Shown: positions 10,985 through 21,765, numbered from the stretch's first letter. The stretch: DNA of 64,000 nt from Diadophis punctatus similis (GCA_023053685.1 JALIGW010000058.1:2804213-2868212); one strand, 5' to 3'. The notes: generated by a model from the letters alone, not told the origin. Numbers and translations are program-made.

Positions 10985-11850
10985 GACTGAGTGGCTTCTT
11001 GAAAATATGAGCCACCCGTGTGCAGCAGCTGCCAAAAAAGCCAATGCAATCCCAGGCTGCATTAACAAGAGGGATAGAATCAAGATCACGTGAAGTGTTA
11101 ATACCCCTTTATAATGCTTGGTAAGGCCATACTTGGAATACTGCATCCAGTTTTGGTCGCCACGATGTAAAAAGGATATTGAGACTCTAGAAAGAGTGCA
11201 GAGAAGAGCCACAAAGATGATTAGGGCAGTGGTGAAATCCATTTTTTTTACTACCAGTTCTGTAGGCGTGGCTTGGTGAGCGTGGCAGGGGAAGGATGCT
11301 GCAAAATCCCCATTCCCACCCCACTCTGGGGCCAGCCAGAGGTGGTTTTTGCCGGTTCTCCGAACTACTCAAAATTTCTGCTACTGGTTCTATAAACTAC
11401 TCAAAATTTCCACTACCGGTTCTCCAAAACCTGTCAGAACCTGCTGGATTTCACCCCTGGATTAAGGGACTGGAGGCTAAAACATATGAAGAACGGTTGC
11501 AGGAATTGGGTATGTCTAGTCTAGTGAAAAGAAGGACCAGGGGAGACATGATAGCAGTGTTCCAGTATCTCAGGGGTTGCCCCAAAGAAGAGGGAGTCAA
11601 GCTATTCTCCAAAGCACCCGAGGGTAGAACAAGAAGCAATGGGTGGAAACTAATCAAGAGGGAAGCAACTTAGAACCAAAGAGAAATTTCCTGACAGTTA
11701 AAACCATCGCCTGAGGCATTTAAGCAGAGATTGGATAATCGTTTGTCTGGAATGGTCCAGGGTCTCCTGCTTGAGCAGGGGGTTGGACTAGAAGACCTCC
11801 AAGGTCCCTTCCAACTCTGTTATTCTGTTGTTCCATCAAGGAGAGAAGCA
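10985..11850 (+). mobile_element. CR1 LINE fragment, split by a hAT-like element
   Basis: The plus strand carries the CR1 C-terminal coding region and 3' end: CCAAAAAAGCCAATGCAATC, then TTTTGGTCGCCACGATGTAA, then the TYEERLQELGMSSL stretch, ending in the GGGGGTTGGACTAGAAGACC tail. A family-b hAT-like element interrupts it at 11227-11459. Confidence 0.85.
11227..11459 (+). mobile_element. hAT-like element, family b, inserted in CR1
   Basis: 233 bases with ends CAGTGGTGAAATCC and GGATTTCACCCCTG. The flanking octamers GATTAGGG (11219-11226) and GATTAAGG (11460-11467) match at 7 of 8. The CR1 sequence resumes cleanly on the other side. Confidence 0.85.
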
Positions 11851-11949
11851 ACCTAGAATAAGGAGAAACTTCCTAACATTGAGAACAATTAATTAGTGGA
11901 ACAACTTGCCTCCAGAAGTTGTGGGTCCTCCATCACTGGAGGTTTTCAA
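11851..11949 (+). mobile_element. CR1 3' region, second partial copy
   Basis: A repeated piece of CR1 3' sequence reading TTGCCTCCAGAAGTTGTGGG. It runs head-on into an opposite-strand CR1 at about 11950. Confidence 0.7.
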
Positions 11950-12815
11950 GAATGAAGTTTTCAAGCACCCATAATGTCTGGAGGCAAGCTGTTCCACTGG
12001 TTAATTGTCCTCACTGTTAGAAAGTTTCTCCCTAATTTCAGGTTGCTTCTGTCTTTGATTAGTTTCCATCCATTGTTTCTTGTCCTGCCTAAAGGTGCTT
12101 TGGAGGATAGGTGGACCCCCTCTTCTTTGTGGCAGCCCCACAAATACTGGAAGATGCTATCATGTCCCCCCTAGTCCTCCTTTTCTCTAGACTGGCCAAA
12201 CCCGAATCCTGCAACCGTTCTTCATATGTTTTAGTCTCCAGGCCTTTGATCCACTTAGTTGCTCTTCTTTGCCTCTTTCCGAAGTCTCAACATCTTTTTT
12301 GTAATGTGGCGACCAAAACTGGATGCAGGATTCCAGCTGTGGCCTTACTAAGGCTTTACAAAGCGGTACTAATACTTCACGTGGTTTTGATTCAATGCCT
12401 CTGTTTATACAACCGAGGATCGTATTAGCTTTTTTGGCTGCTGCTGCACACGGCAGGTTCGTGTTTAAGCAATCGTCCACTCGGACTCCAAGATCCCTCT
12501 CTCAGTTGCTATTTTTGAGCCAAGTTTCGCCTAATCTGTACTTGTACCTTCGGGAAGCCAGATTCACTTAACAACCATGTTCTAAGTTCTCAGGTGTAAA
12601 ACCTTGCTTTTCTCCACATTAAATTTCATGATGTTGGATAGGGCCCATTGTTCAAGTTTGTCAAGATCCTTTTGGATCATGAGCCTGTCTTCAGGGTGTT
12701 GGCTATTCCTGCCAGCTTAATATCATCTGCAAATTTAATCCCCAGGTTACCTTCCAATGTTATAATTCTATTGTGCTCTGGAGTCCTGCCTTTTTATAAC
12801 CCTGTACAGAGAAAC
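11950..12815 (-). mobile_element. CR1 LINE fragment, reverse orientation
   Basis: Antisense CR1 beginning near the 3' UTR and running back into the RT C-terminal coding region. On the minus strand it encodes AKKANTILGCINRGIESKPR and LVRPQLESCIQFWSPHYKK. Together with the copies at 10985-11949 it makes a tail-to-tail inverted pair. Confidence 0.85.
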
Positions 12816-12823
12816 TCATAGAA

Positions 12824-13249
12824 CAGTGATGGCGAACTTATGGCATGGGTGCCACAGGTGGCACGCGGAGCCATATCTGCCGGCATGCGAGCCGTTGCCC
12901 TAGCTCAGCTCCAGCGCGCATGTGCGTGCACGCCAGCTGATTTTTGGCTCGCGCGGAGGCTCTGGGAGGACGATTTTGGCCTCCGGAGGGCCTCCGGGGT
13001 GGCGGGGGGGGGGAGCGTTTTTGCCCTCCCCAAGTTTCAAGAAAGCCTCTGGAGCCTGGGGAGGGGGAAAAATGGGCCTACTGGGCCCACTGGAAGTTGG
13101 GAAACAGGGGAGTGGGGGTGTCACACATGCATGCGTGGGGGTGGGGCAAGTGGGGGGCTTTGAATTATGGGTGTGGGCACGCACGAGTGTGCGATAGCGT
13201 GTGCGCGCACTATTTCGGCACCCGAGGGAAAAAAGGTTCGCCACCACTG
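12824..13249 (+). mobile_element. hAT-like element, family a
   Basis: 426 bases, same ends as 5284-5707. Flanking octamers TCATAGAA (12816-12823) and TCATACAA (13250-13257) match at 7 of 8. Confidence 0.85.
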
Positions 13250-13257
13250 TCATACAA

Positions 13258-13435
13258 CATAGAATTGGAAGGGACCTTGGAGGTCTTCCAGTCCAACCCG
13301 TTGCTCGAGCAGGAAACCCGATAACATTTGAGACAAATGTTTATCCAGTTGTTGGATAAACTGAAGGATGGAGCACCCACAACATCTGCAGGCAAGATGT
13401 TCCATTGGTTGATTGCTCCATCATGCTCCCCTTAA
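13258..13435 (-). mobile_element. CR1 3' end fragment
   Basis: The antisense CR1 tail reads GAATTGGAAGGGACCTTGGA and GTCTTCCAGTCCAACCC, then TGGAGCACCCACAACATCTG. Confidence 0.8.
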
Positions 13436-13500
13436 CTCCATTATGGAAGGGAAGGTGGAACTGAAAGAGGAGAGGAAGAAAACATCACAGAAAAAAAGGG

Positions 13501-13803
13501 AGTTATGATCGTTTTTCACACTTACGACCGTTGCAGCATCCCCATGGTCACGTGATCGAAATCTGGACGCTTGGCAACTGGCATGTACTTATGACGGTTG
13601 CGGGGTCCCGGGGTCCTGCGATCCCATTTTGCGACCACCTGACAAGCAAAGTCAATAGGGCAAGCGGGATTCATTTAACAACCGTGTTACTCGCTTAACA
13701 ACGGCAGTGACTCACTGAACAAGAAAGATTATAAAATGGAGCAAAAGTCACTCTCGCTTAGCAATAGAAGCTTTGGGCTCAATGGAGGTCGTAAGTCAAG
13801 GAC
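13501..13803 (-). repeat. TA-MITE, truncated
   Basis: Reverse-orientation copy with ATGACGGTTGCGGGGTCCC and GGAGGTCGTAAGTCAAGGAC; one terminus is missing. Confidence 0.7.
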
Positions 13804-13909
13804 CTATCCCTCCTGGGTAGTAAATTCTTAAAAGTTTACTAAATTCAAATTAAGAGTTGACCCAAAAGGGCTTTTTCCAAAAGGCGACTGGGCTTTGTTT
13901 TTCCTCGAA

Positions 13910-13943
13910 GACGTTTCGCTTCTCATCCAAGAAGCTTCTTCGG
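13910..13943 (-). ncRNA. Hammerhead-like motif, second PLE family
   Basis: On the minus strand: CCGAAGA (box mutated from CUGAAGA), one spacer A, GCUUCU, loop UGGAUG, AGAAGC, then GAAAC and GUC. Stem II pairs over six bases. The same layout recurs at 32633, 51475 and 59857. Confidence 0.5.
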
Positions 13944-14049
13944 TTCAGTTCTCGTTTGTGCAGAGGTCGTACGAATTAAGAGTTTTGCGCCAAAAGCTTT
14001 GTGAAGTTGGCACCTGTTTTAAATTCCTATCTTAAATAATCTCAGCCTT

Positions 14050-14530
14050 TCCTGACAATTAACCAGTGGAACAACTTGCCACCAGAAGTTGTGGGTGCTC
14101 CATCATTGGAGTTTTGTATGAAGAGATTGGACAACAATTTGTCTGAAACGGTGTAGGGTTCCTTGTCTGAGCAGGGGGTTGGACTAGAAAACCTCCAAGG
14201 TCCCTTCCTTGTTCCAACCCTCTCTAATTCTGTAAGGGTCTCCTGCTTGAGCAGGGGGTTGGACTAGAAGACCTCCAAGGTCCCTTCCAACTCTGTTATT
14301 CTGTAATTCTCTAAGGCACGGGTAGGCAAACTTGGCTCTTCTATGACTCGTGGACTTCAACTCCCAGAATTCCTAAGGTAGCATGATTGGCTCCCAGAAA
14401 TTCTGGGAGTTGAAGTCCACGAGTCATAGAAGAGCCAACTTTGCCTACCCCTGCTCTAAGGGTCTCCTACTTAGCAGGGGGTTGGACTAGAAGACCTCCA
14501 AGGTCCCTTCCAGCTCTGTTAATTCTGTTC
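14050..14530 (+). mobile_element. CR1 3' end with tandemly repeated tail
   Basis: The CR1 tail is present about three times in a row: GGTCTCCTGCTTGAGCAGGG then GGTTGGACTAGAAGACCTCC, near 14150, 14225 and 14460. A palindromic MITE (14317-14453) separates the last copy. Confidence 0.8.
14317..14453. mobile_element. Palindromic MITE with perfect 8-bp TSD
   Basis: A 137-base fold-back element. Its arms (GGACTTCAACTCCCAGAATT and inverse, plus GGCTCTTCTATGACTC and inverse) pair almost end to end. The octamer CTCTAAGG flanks it at 14309-14316 and 14454-14461. Confidence 0.9.
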
Positions 14531-14923
14531 TGCTCTGCTCCTTAGCTCGTAGCAACTGCCTGCCTGTCATTGTTGTGAATCCTGGCCCCATGGAGAAAAC
14601 ACAGGATATTGTTGGGGATTGTACAAGGCCGAAGACGGTTGGTTGCCCAGTCTTGCCATTGTTGAGGTAGATCATTTCAACCTTGAATAAAATCTGGCTG
14701 CATTAGATAGATTTTCTCAGCCCTGCTGGTGATGGGACAGGCAACAACAACAACAACAACAACAAAAAGATCACAATTGTTGTTGCTGTTCTTTTCGTCT
14801 TCAGGCGCGAGACAATTTTTTATTTTCTCACCCAGCAATATCCTTGCGTTTCCCTTCAGTTCGACACGTCCCTTCTTACGGCCGATCTGGGACACAAATG
14901 GGCTTTGTGAAAAGCATTTAGTC
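14531..14923. other. Unassigned intergenic sequence
   Basis: A CAA microsatellite lies at about 14742-14766. No gene recognised. Confidence 0.4.
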
Positions 14924-15193
14924 CAGAGGTGAGGAACGATGGCCCCTTTAAGACTCGTGGACTTCAACTCCCAGAATTCCTGAGCCAGCATGGCCCCTTT
15001 AAGACTCGTGGACTTCAACTCCCAGAATTCCTGAGCCACCACGGCCCCTTTAAGACTCATGGACTTCAACCCCCAGAATTCCTGAGCCAGCATGGCCCCT
15101 TTAGGACTCATGGACTTCAACTCCCAGAATTCCTGAGCCATTCTGGAGGTTGAAGTCCACGAGTCTTAAAGGGGCCATCGTTCCCCAGCCCTG
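14924..15193. mobile_element. Palindromic MITE with amplified internal arm
   Basis: The outer ends (CAGAGGTGAGGAACGATGGC and its inverse near 15168-15193) pair. Between them a unit of about 60 bases built on GGACTTCAACTCCCAGAATT repeats four times in direct orientation. Flanks ATTTAGTC and ATTTAACC match at 6 of 8. Confidence 0.75.
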
Positions 15194-15257
15194 ATTTAAC
15201 CCTTCTGGCCAATTTCCCCAGGAGCATGTCTTAGGGAGCAGCAGCTGACATAATGCC

Positions 15258-15660
15258 CATGGTTTTTATTTATTTTATTTATTCCCTGCCTTCATTATTT
15301 TGATAAATGACTCAAGGTGGCGAGCCTATGCAGCACACTTCCTCCTTCTATTTTCACCACAGCAACAACCCTGTGAAGTGTGTTGAGCTGAGAGAGAGAG
15401 AGACTGGCGCACGGTTCGATAGCTCGATAGCTGGCTTTTGTGCCTAAGGCGGGACTAGAACTCACCGTCTCCTGGTGATTGGCCCAAAGTCACCCAACTG
15501 GCTTTCCTGCCTAAGGTGGGACTAGGACTCACGGTCTTCTGATCGTTGGCTCAAAGTCACCCAACTGCCTTTTGTGCCTAAGTGGGAGTACAATTCCCTG
15601 TCTCCTGGTGATTGGCCCAAAGTCACCCAGAACTCACAGTCTCCTGCTTTCTAACATGTG
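15258..15660 (-). mobile_element. MIR-like SINE with repeated 3' region
   Basis: The sequence TTGGCCCAAAGTCACCCA, then GGGACTAGAACTCACCGTCT, resembles the MIR core, here in antisense. The block of about 65 bases recurs about three times (15420-15630). Confidence 0.65.
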
Positions 15661-15689
15661 CAGAGGTTTTTTTTGCAAGCCGCAGCAAC

Positions 15690-15810
15690 CGGAGGACCGG
15701 TTCGGGAGCGTGGACCGCCTGTCATCGCTGCGGGTTCGGCCAGCGGCAGTAAATTTCCACTACCGGTTCTAAAGAACCGTTCCGAACCGGCAAGAACCCA
15801 CCACTGCCCC
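15690..15810. mobile_element. hAT-like family-b fragment
   Basis: Contains CCACTACCGGTTCTAAAGAA and ends in AGAACCCACCACTG, the family-b terminus. The left end is not seen. Confidence 0.55.
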
Positions 15811-16235
15811 TAAGGATAAAAATAAGATTTTTTTAAAGTGAAATTTTGCTGCTAGTAACCTCCAGAAACTCACAGACACAACGCTGAGGAGACCCAGGGA
15901 GCATGTAACTATGCCATCTTGGCACCACACGGTTCAAGAATAGGCCAGTTTTGCTATTCCTCTCTCCAATTAAGTTTCTAGTCCTTATTGATGGCGTAAT
16001 GGAAGGGTTCATACTTTGCACATGGGGCCTTCAACCCTATCCAAATTCCAGTTTTCTACTTTGCAACAATTCTAATTGCCTCCCAGGAGTCTCGGTGCCA
16101 CGTAAGGTGAATGCCGGAGCATAGAGCATGTACAGAGTTTTGGGTGGGGGTTATGGAGTCTTCTGTCTGGTGTGATCCCAAAACCGTCAAGCTACCGTAG
16201 GTGGTCTGGTTTACCATTAAAGATTTCAAAACAAT
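15811..16235. other. Unassigned intergenic sequence
   Basis: No gene or clear repeat recognised. Confidence 0.4.
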
Positions 16236-16249
16236 GTTTTTCCAACATG

Positions 16250-16375
16250 GTGACTCGAAGATGGATAGACTTCAACTCCCAGAATTCCGCAGCCAACATG
16301 GCTGGCTGGGGAATTCTGGGAGTTGAAGTCCACCCACCTTCCAGTGGTCCAGTTGGAAAATTGCTGCTTTAAAAG
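16250..16375. repeat. Palindromic MITE fragment
   Basis: Facing copies of GACTTCAACTCCCAGAATTC flank a short GCAGCCAACATGGCTGGCTG centre. Confidence 0.75.
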
Positions 16376-16664
16376 CTTAGTGTACGGATATAGTGCAAAG
16401 TTATTCACATTCAGTTCTTGTTCGCTTGAGGTAAAGGCAAGGAAAAGGGTGAAATTTGGATTAGGGGAAATTTGGGTTTGTACAAGAACTTGTTTCATAA
16501 ACCTAGCTAATCAATTTGAAATCCAATCTATTTAGCTCCTTAGATATCGGACCTGTTAACCCATATCATATCAAGCCCATTCCTTTCCTCTCTCCGCATT
16601 TTAAACAGAACTACCCTTAAACATAATTAAATCAAATAATTTTAAAAAGAGCCACTGTTCCACA

Positions 16665-16735
16665 TCAGGGGTCTCCAACTTGGCAACTTTAAGCCTGGTG
16701 AACTTCAACTCCCAGAATTCCCCAGCTAGCATATC
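16665..16735. repeat. Palindromic MITE, single arm
   Basis: CAGGGGTCTCCAACTTGGC followed by one GAACTTCAACTCCCAGAATT arm; the other arm is lost. Confidence 0.65.
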
Positions 16736-16818
16736 TTAGCAGTTCTTACATGCCATCATGGACCCCAATTGGGTTAAACAGAGAAAATGCAAGTGTTTCT
16801 TCTGTTACATCGATTCCA

Positions 16819-17224
16819 CAGGTAGTCCTCGACTTACGACGACTATCACCGGCCAGCAGTTCCCATGCTAAGCAAGGCAGTTGTTAAGTCAGTTGTGCCC
16901 GATTTTAGGACCTTTATTTGTTATGGTTCTTAGGTAAATCACTGCAGCTGTTAAGTGAATCACGTTGTTAAGTGAAACACGTGGTTGTTAAGCGAATCCA
17001 GTTTCCCTCATCAATTTTGCCGGTCAGAAGCCGGTTTGGCAGATGGAAAACAATAATCACGTCATTCCGGGAGGCTGCAACCATCATAAATGCGTGCCAA
17101 TTAGGATCACATGATCGTTGGGACGGTCGTAAGTGCGAGGACCAATCCTAAGTCACTTTTTTTTCCAGGGCTGTTGTAACTTCGAACAGTTGAACAATGG
17201 ATAGTTGTAAGTCGAGGACTAGCT
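16819..17224 (+). repeat. TA-MITE, full length
   Basis: Starts CAGGTAGTCCTCGACTTACG and ends GTAAGTCGAGGACTAGCTA, followed by TA. Confidence 0.85.
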
Positions 17225-17724
17225 ATAATCAGCTAACCAAGGGCAGGCGTGGAAAATAATGCTTCCGTTATTCCAGTTTATATAACTATGGTCGATTCGG
17301 GCTGAGAATTGTTGGGATTGAAGTCTGACATGGCAGCTTTAGAGCTATCTCGGACTACAGTTCCAGTGACTCCCAGCCAGTAGGGCCCCTGGCCTTGTCG
17401 ACTGCAGTGAAGGGAACTGTAGTCCAGTAACCCAGAAGGCTGAGATCTTAAGCAGGCCCGAATAGAGAACAACCAATAATTTGGCACCATTGAGCTAATT
17501 CCCAGAATTCCTTGGGTGGAGCTGGAAAGTTAATTAGTGTTCCTCCCCCTGGTGGCTTCTCTTGGGATGGCAGCTCTTAGAAGGCCCATACATCCCTTTG
17601 GACAGGAGAGCTGGGAATTCTGGGAGTTGGGTTCTGTAACGGTATGTGAGAAAGACCTTGAGACACAAGGGGAAGAAATGCTGCTTAGGGAACAGTTAGA
17701 TAAGGGGCGGCTTAGCCCTGAGTT
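17225..17724. other. Unassigned sequence with MITE arms
   Basis: Scattered GGGAATTCTGGGAGTTG-like arms only. No gene recognised. Confidence 0.4.
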
Positions 17725-17896
17725 CTCCAACCTTTCTGCCTTTGGGGAAGGCACGAGCGACAGGCGCACATGCACGCGCTCGCCTGCTGCTTGCACAAGC
17801 GGGGATGCGCACGCTCGCCTGCCACTTCTGCGGCCCGGTTCCGAATGGCTCAAGGCCCGATAATTGGCTGTGGCCTGGGGGTTAGGGACCACTGGC
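17725..17896 (+). mobile_element. hAT-like element, family g
   Basis: Begins near TCTCCAACCTTTCTGCC and ends GGGGGTTAGGGACCACTGG, with CACATGCACGCGCTCGCCTG inside. It resembles the fragment at 34040-34285. No target duplication established. Confidence 0.5.
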
Positions 17897-18127
17897 TTAG
17901 CCCTCAGCTGCATAACGGATGAAGAAAGAAGCTTAGAAGGGACCCTCCCTAGTTTCTCAGGATGTAAAAGTGACAGTGGGCGATTTGTACTTTCGATTTG
18001 CAATGTTTTGTTAATGTAGCCTTACAGTAAAATAGAATCAGTTCATATGGTTGTGTTTGCTGTCTGGCCTAAGACTGACATCCATCTTGCACATCTGAAG
18101 GTACAAATCTCCACCGTCTCCTCTACA

Positions 18128-18746
18128 TAAGGTGACCAGATTTTATTTTTTGTAAAGCGGGACACCATTGACCGGGGGGGGGGGTTTCTAGGGGAGCAAG
18201 ACGGGAGGGGTCCGTCTCTCTTATCCTGCAGCTTTGTGCACACACCCCCAAACACCCCCCCTTCATCGCAGCCAGGGGTGGGTTCCTACCGGCGCAGGCT
18301 TACCTGTTCGTCGCCGCAGAGCCGAAGAAGCTGGTGGTGTTAGCGGCGCAGGGCTTCCCCCGCCCGCTTTCCCTGGCCGCTGGGATGCCGCCATTTGCGT
18401 TCTTTTGCCCTCTGCGCATGCGCAAAGCGTTCTGCTTGCACAGAGGGCAAAAGAACGCAAATGGCGGCGTCCTGGCGGCCGGGGAAAGCGGGCGGGGGAA
18501 GCTCCGCGCCGCGAACGCCACCAGCTTCTTCGGCTCTGCGGCGATGAACAGGCAAGACCGCTGCTGCCCCTCTCACTTCCCTCCCTCCCCGCCTGGCAGG
18601 AGGAGGCAGGAGAGGCAGGAGGCAGAGGGGTGTGCAGGGCAAATTCAAATTAAAAAAGCGGGACTTTTTTGAAACGCCGCGGGACGCGGGACAAATTATT
18701 AAAAAGCGGGACTGTCCCGCCAAAAGCGGGACGTCTGGTCACCTTA
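18128..18746. mobile_element. hAT-like element, family c, carrying a long GC-rich hairpin
   Basis: 619 bases with ends TAAGGTGACCAGATTT and GTCTGGTCACCTTA; flanks CCTCTACA and CCTATACC match at 6 of 8. The interior holds two facing arms of roughly 110 bases (about 18300-18420 and 18430-18547), GC-rich and about 80 percent complementary by eye. Next to the left arm, minus-strand CAGGTAAGC at 18298-18306 is a consensus splice donor. The left interior begins like a family-b end (CAGGGGTGGGTTCCTACC at 18275). Confidence 0.75.
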
Positions 18747-18856
18747 CCTATACCGCCTGAGAAACTAGGGAGAGTCCCTCCTGATCCTCTTCCTGAGTGC
18801 TTCTGGACCAGAGACAAATTTCTTGTGTGTCTAGTCACACTTGGTCAAATAAAGTA

Positions 18857-19240
18857 CAGGTAGTCCTTGGCTTACGATCACAATGGAGCCCAAAAGTTCT
18901 GTCGCTAAGTGGGACATTTGTTAAGTGAATTTCTCCCCATTTTACGACCTTTCTTGCCACGTTTGTTAAGTGAATCACTGAAGTTGTTAAGTTAGGGACA
19001 CGGTTGTTAAGTGAACCTGGCTTCCCCCTTGACTTGGCTTGTCGGAAGGTCACAAATGGGGATCACCTGACCCTGGGACGCTGCGACCGTCATAAATAAG
19101 AGGCAGTTGCCAAGCGTCTGAATTTGGATTACGTGAACATGGGGATTCTGCAATGGTCGTGTGTTGAGTGTGAAAAAATGTCATAAGTCACTTTTTTCAG
19201 AATGGTGATTAAATGAACTGTTGTAAGTCGAGGATTACCT
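18857..19240 (+). repeat. TA-MITE, full length with TA flanks
   Basis: TA precedes CAGGTAGTCCTTGGCTTACG and TA follows AAGTCGAGGATTACCTA. Confidence 0.85.
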
Positions 19241-19245
19241 ATATT

Positions 19246-19305
19246 CAATTCAATTCAATTCAATTCAGTTCAGTTCAGTTCAATTCAATTCAATTCAGTT
19301 CAATT
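19246..19305. repeat. (CAATT/CAGTT)n microsatellite
   Basis: A pentanucleotide run, probably grown from the AT-rich junction of the preceding MITE. Confidence 0.85.
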
Positions 19306-20539
19306 CCTGCAACCATTGTGTATCTCAGGGTTAAGCCGTCTCTTATCTAATTGTTCCCTAGACAGCATCTCTTCTTCCATCTCCCAAGCCATTCCCACAT
19401 ACCATTCCCACCCCATCTGGAGCCTGCCCATTGGAAGGCTAATACTAACACCCCCTCCTCCAATAACAACCCTAACAACCCCCCCCCCCCTTTTTAATAC
19501 TAAAGCTTGGGTTTCAACATGGCACAATTTCAATCCAGGGATCCTAGAATCGGATCGGCTCCTTCAGGAAGCCCTCGCATTGATTTGGAGGCGGACAAAT
19601 AGACCTAGGAGAGGGGGCAACGAAGGGTGTTTCCCGCGCCCCCCCTGCCCCCATTCTTTGAATAAGGGTACCCAACAGCACGACAGATCCTTCCCCAAAT
19701 CCAGAATCTGCCCTCCCCGACAGATCATGTCTGATGGATATGCTGTCTTGGGAAATCTTTCTGTTCAAGTTGGGGGGCGAGTCGAAAAATGGGGTGAACG
19801 TTCCTGCTTCTCTATGCCAGCTCTGTTTCCTGCATGAAAACTTGCCAGCCCCCCCTGGTCCTCTTCCAGCAAAAGCAAAGCACCCACCGATACCCAGTCC
19901 TGGGATCGATTCCCACCCCGTGTTGCCAGAAAGCGGCCCGCAGCCTAAAATCCCTCCCTCCTCCTGCTTTACAAATGTCTTCCCACCCCATTCCAGGACT
20001 CCCTTGGGCTCTGTGGTTCCCATCACCTCCCCCCGCCCTCCACTCATCCCGGAGGTGACCCCCCTGGTTGTGTCACCCACCCACTCCCAGCCAACCGCTT
20101 CGTGGGCACCAGAGATAAGAGAAGCCCTTGGTGGCCTTGGCTCAAGTCACAGTGAGGTATTTCGAGAGAGGCTTGGCTGGGAAATAGGGTCCCTCCTGGA
20201 ACGCAACTCGGGAGGAGGACAAACAGGGGGCCTGGCCACAGGGATGGGGGGAGGGGGTTCGCAACCCACCCAATGCATAGCCCAGACAGTGAGCTGAGAG
20301 AACAGCAAATAGCACCAGTTGACCACCATTGCACGGGAGAACCACGAGCAGCCCGTATTGTGTGAAGGAGAAATTAAACCGAATATCGTGACATGGGAAT
20401 TGGGACATCCTGATGCTTCCTGGACTGCCACTCCCGCCGTCCCACCCAAAAAGGACCGGGATGGTCCCAAGGCCTGCTCACTCGGGCTGCTTGGACCCTG
20501 GTTCAGCCCACGAGCCCTGGAGGGTCCCTCCTGGCCATC
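19306..20539 (-). other. XKR7: Probable XKR7 3' untranslated region
   Basis: This block directly follows the XKR7 stop on the minus strand and holds no transposon that I can recognise, unlike nearly everything else downstream. Open frames on both strands lack family motifs. Its far end is marked by a candidate polyadenylation signal at 19493-19498, giving a 3'UTR near 1.05 kb. The extent is inference; RNA reads would settle it. Confidence 0.45.
19493..19498 (-). promoter_or_regulatory. XKR7: Candidate polyadenylation signal ATTAAA
   Basis: Plus-strand TTTAAT reads ATTAAA on the gene strand. The following 50 bases are strongly G/GT-rich (GGTTGTTAGGGTTGTTATTG), as expected of a downstream element. 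Confidence 0.4.
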
Positions 20540-21495
20540 TCACACAGTGGTCTCATATTCCAACAGCTCCTGCGATGCCCCCATGCTGCGATACTGCAGG
20601 CGCGGCGTGGCCGGAGAGGTGTACTCAAGAGCTAGGATGGTCTTACGGAGACGCCTGTCTATGAAATGGGCATCCCAGGCGGGGTACTTCTTCCGTGGCA
20701 AATCAATGCGAATAACAGGCCCCTCTGTCCGTGGGGCCCGGGCTATGGGGGTGGAAGGCATGCTGGGCCTGACCTGAAAGACCGGCCCGCAGCTGTCTCT
20801 GTCCCCTGGTATCCCCTCTCGTTCTGTAGTCCTCGGCAAAGAGCGTGGCGGACTGGTGATCACGTCCGGCGGAGGCCCCGTAGCCCGGGGTACGGCGGTG
20901 GACTCTTCCCCACAGAGGCAGCCAGTGTTCTGAGCCCCGAAAATGGTTCCACTGGGATGCAAGAGGCAGTAGTAGATGAACATGAAGAAGACTCCCAAAG
21001 CGAAGCTGGAGGCCACCACACAGACGATGATCAAGGCGTAGAATTCGGAGATCAGGTACTGTTCGCGGAACCAGTACCAGAGGCCCGTCAGCGCCGCGTT
21101 CTCCAGCAGGGTGATGACGTAGTAGATGGACATGCGGCAACGGCTGCGGCCTTCCTTGACGTTGAACCAGCAGAAGATGTAGATGATGCCTACCACCATG
21201 TTGTAGATGATCTCCTCCCACTTGGACATGCAGAAATCCGTCTCACCTTGGATGATCCAGAAGGTCATGATGCACCAATGGGTGACGATGAAGATGCCGA
21301 AGTAGAGCTGAAAGACGGAGGCGAAGAGGGCGAAAGCGATGGCTCGGGCGGCAATGGTGAAGAGGTGCCACAGGACTTGGACCATGGCACCTTTGTAGGA
21401 CATGGGCATCTTGTCTTCCCGGGAATCCCGGAGCACCTTTTGGTAAGAGGCCAAGGTCCACGCCAGAGACACCAGCGAGGCAGAAGCCGAGAGAC
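20540..21495 (-). CDS. XKR7: XK-related protein 7, coding exon 3 (last)
   Basis: Encodes residues 269-586, most of the membrane domain and the whole C-terminal tail. The acceptor is a pyrimidine-rich run ending GGGAAG before base 21495. The split glycine codon (G from exon 2, GT here) keeps frame, giving [15 protein letters not shown], the family's usual junction. Hydrophobic segments lie near residues 270-287, 306-325, 326-348, 362-380, 391-409 and 420-445. Conserved XKR blocks include [19 protein letters not shown] and [18 protein letters not shown]. The tail holds [34 protein letters not shown] and ends YETTV, whose last residues fit a class I PDZ-binding motif. XKR4, XKR8 and XKR9 are known caspase-activated phospholipid scramblases; scrambling by XKR7 has not been shown to my knowledge. 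The stop is TGA at 20540-20542. XKR4 or XKR6 are the alternatives; [11 protein letters not shown] and the exon 1 text favour XKR7. Confidence 0.93.
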
Positions 21496-21626
21496 CTTCC
21501 CGAGAGGAACAGAGAGACAAAGGGGAACAACGAATTAGGGAGAAGACAAGGTGTCATTGAAGGTTCTCCAGGGAAGAAATGGAACTACAGCTGGAGGAGA
21601 CCCCAGGGATGGGTGACAGCCTATGG

Positions 21627-21765
21627 CAGGGGTGTCAAACTCACAGCCCGCGGGCCACATGCGTCACACACACGCTGGCCACGCCCACACCCGGTTTAGC
21701 AAAGGGGGAGAAAGTCGCGATATGTCACGTGACGACAACGTAATGCCACAATTTTGACACCCCTG
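21627..21765. mobile_element. hAT-like element, family e
   Basis: 139 bases with ends CAGGGGTGTCAAACTCA and TTTTGACACCCCTG. Flanks GCCTATGG and GCCTAGAG match at 6 of 8. Inside XKR7 intron 2. Confidence 0.75.

Noticed and set aside
20666..21538. A plus-strand frame of 290 codons opposite exon 3
   Set aside because: Antisense shadow of conserved XKR7 coding sequence.
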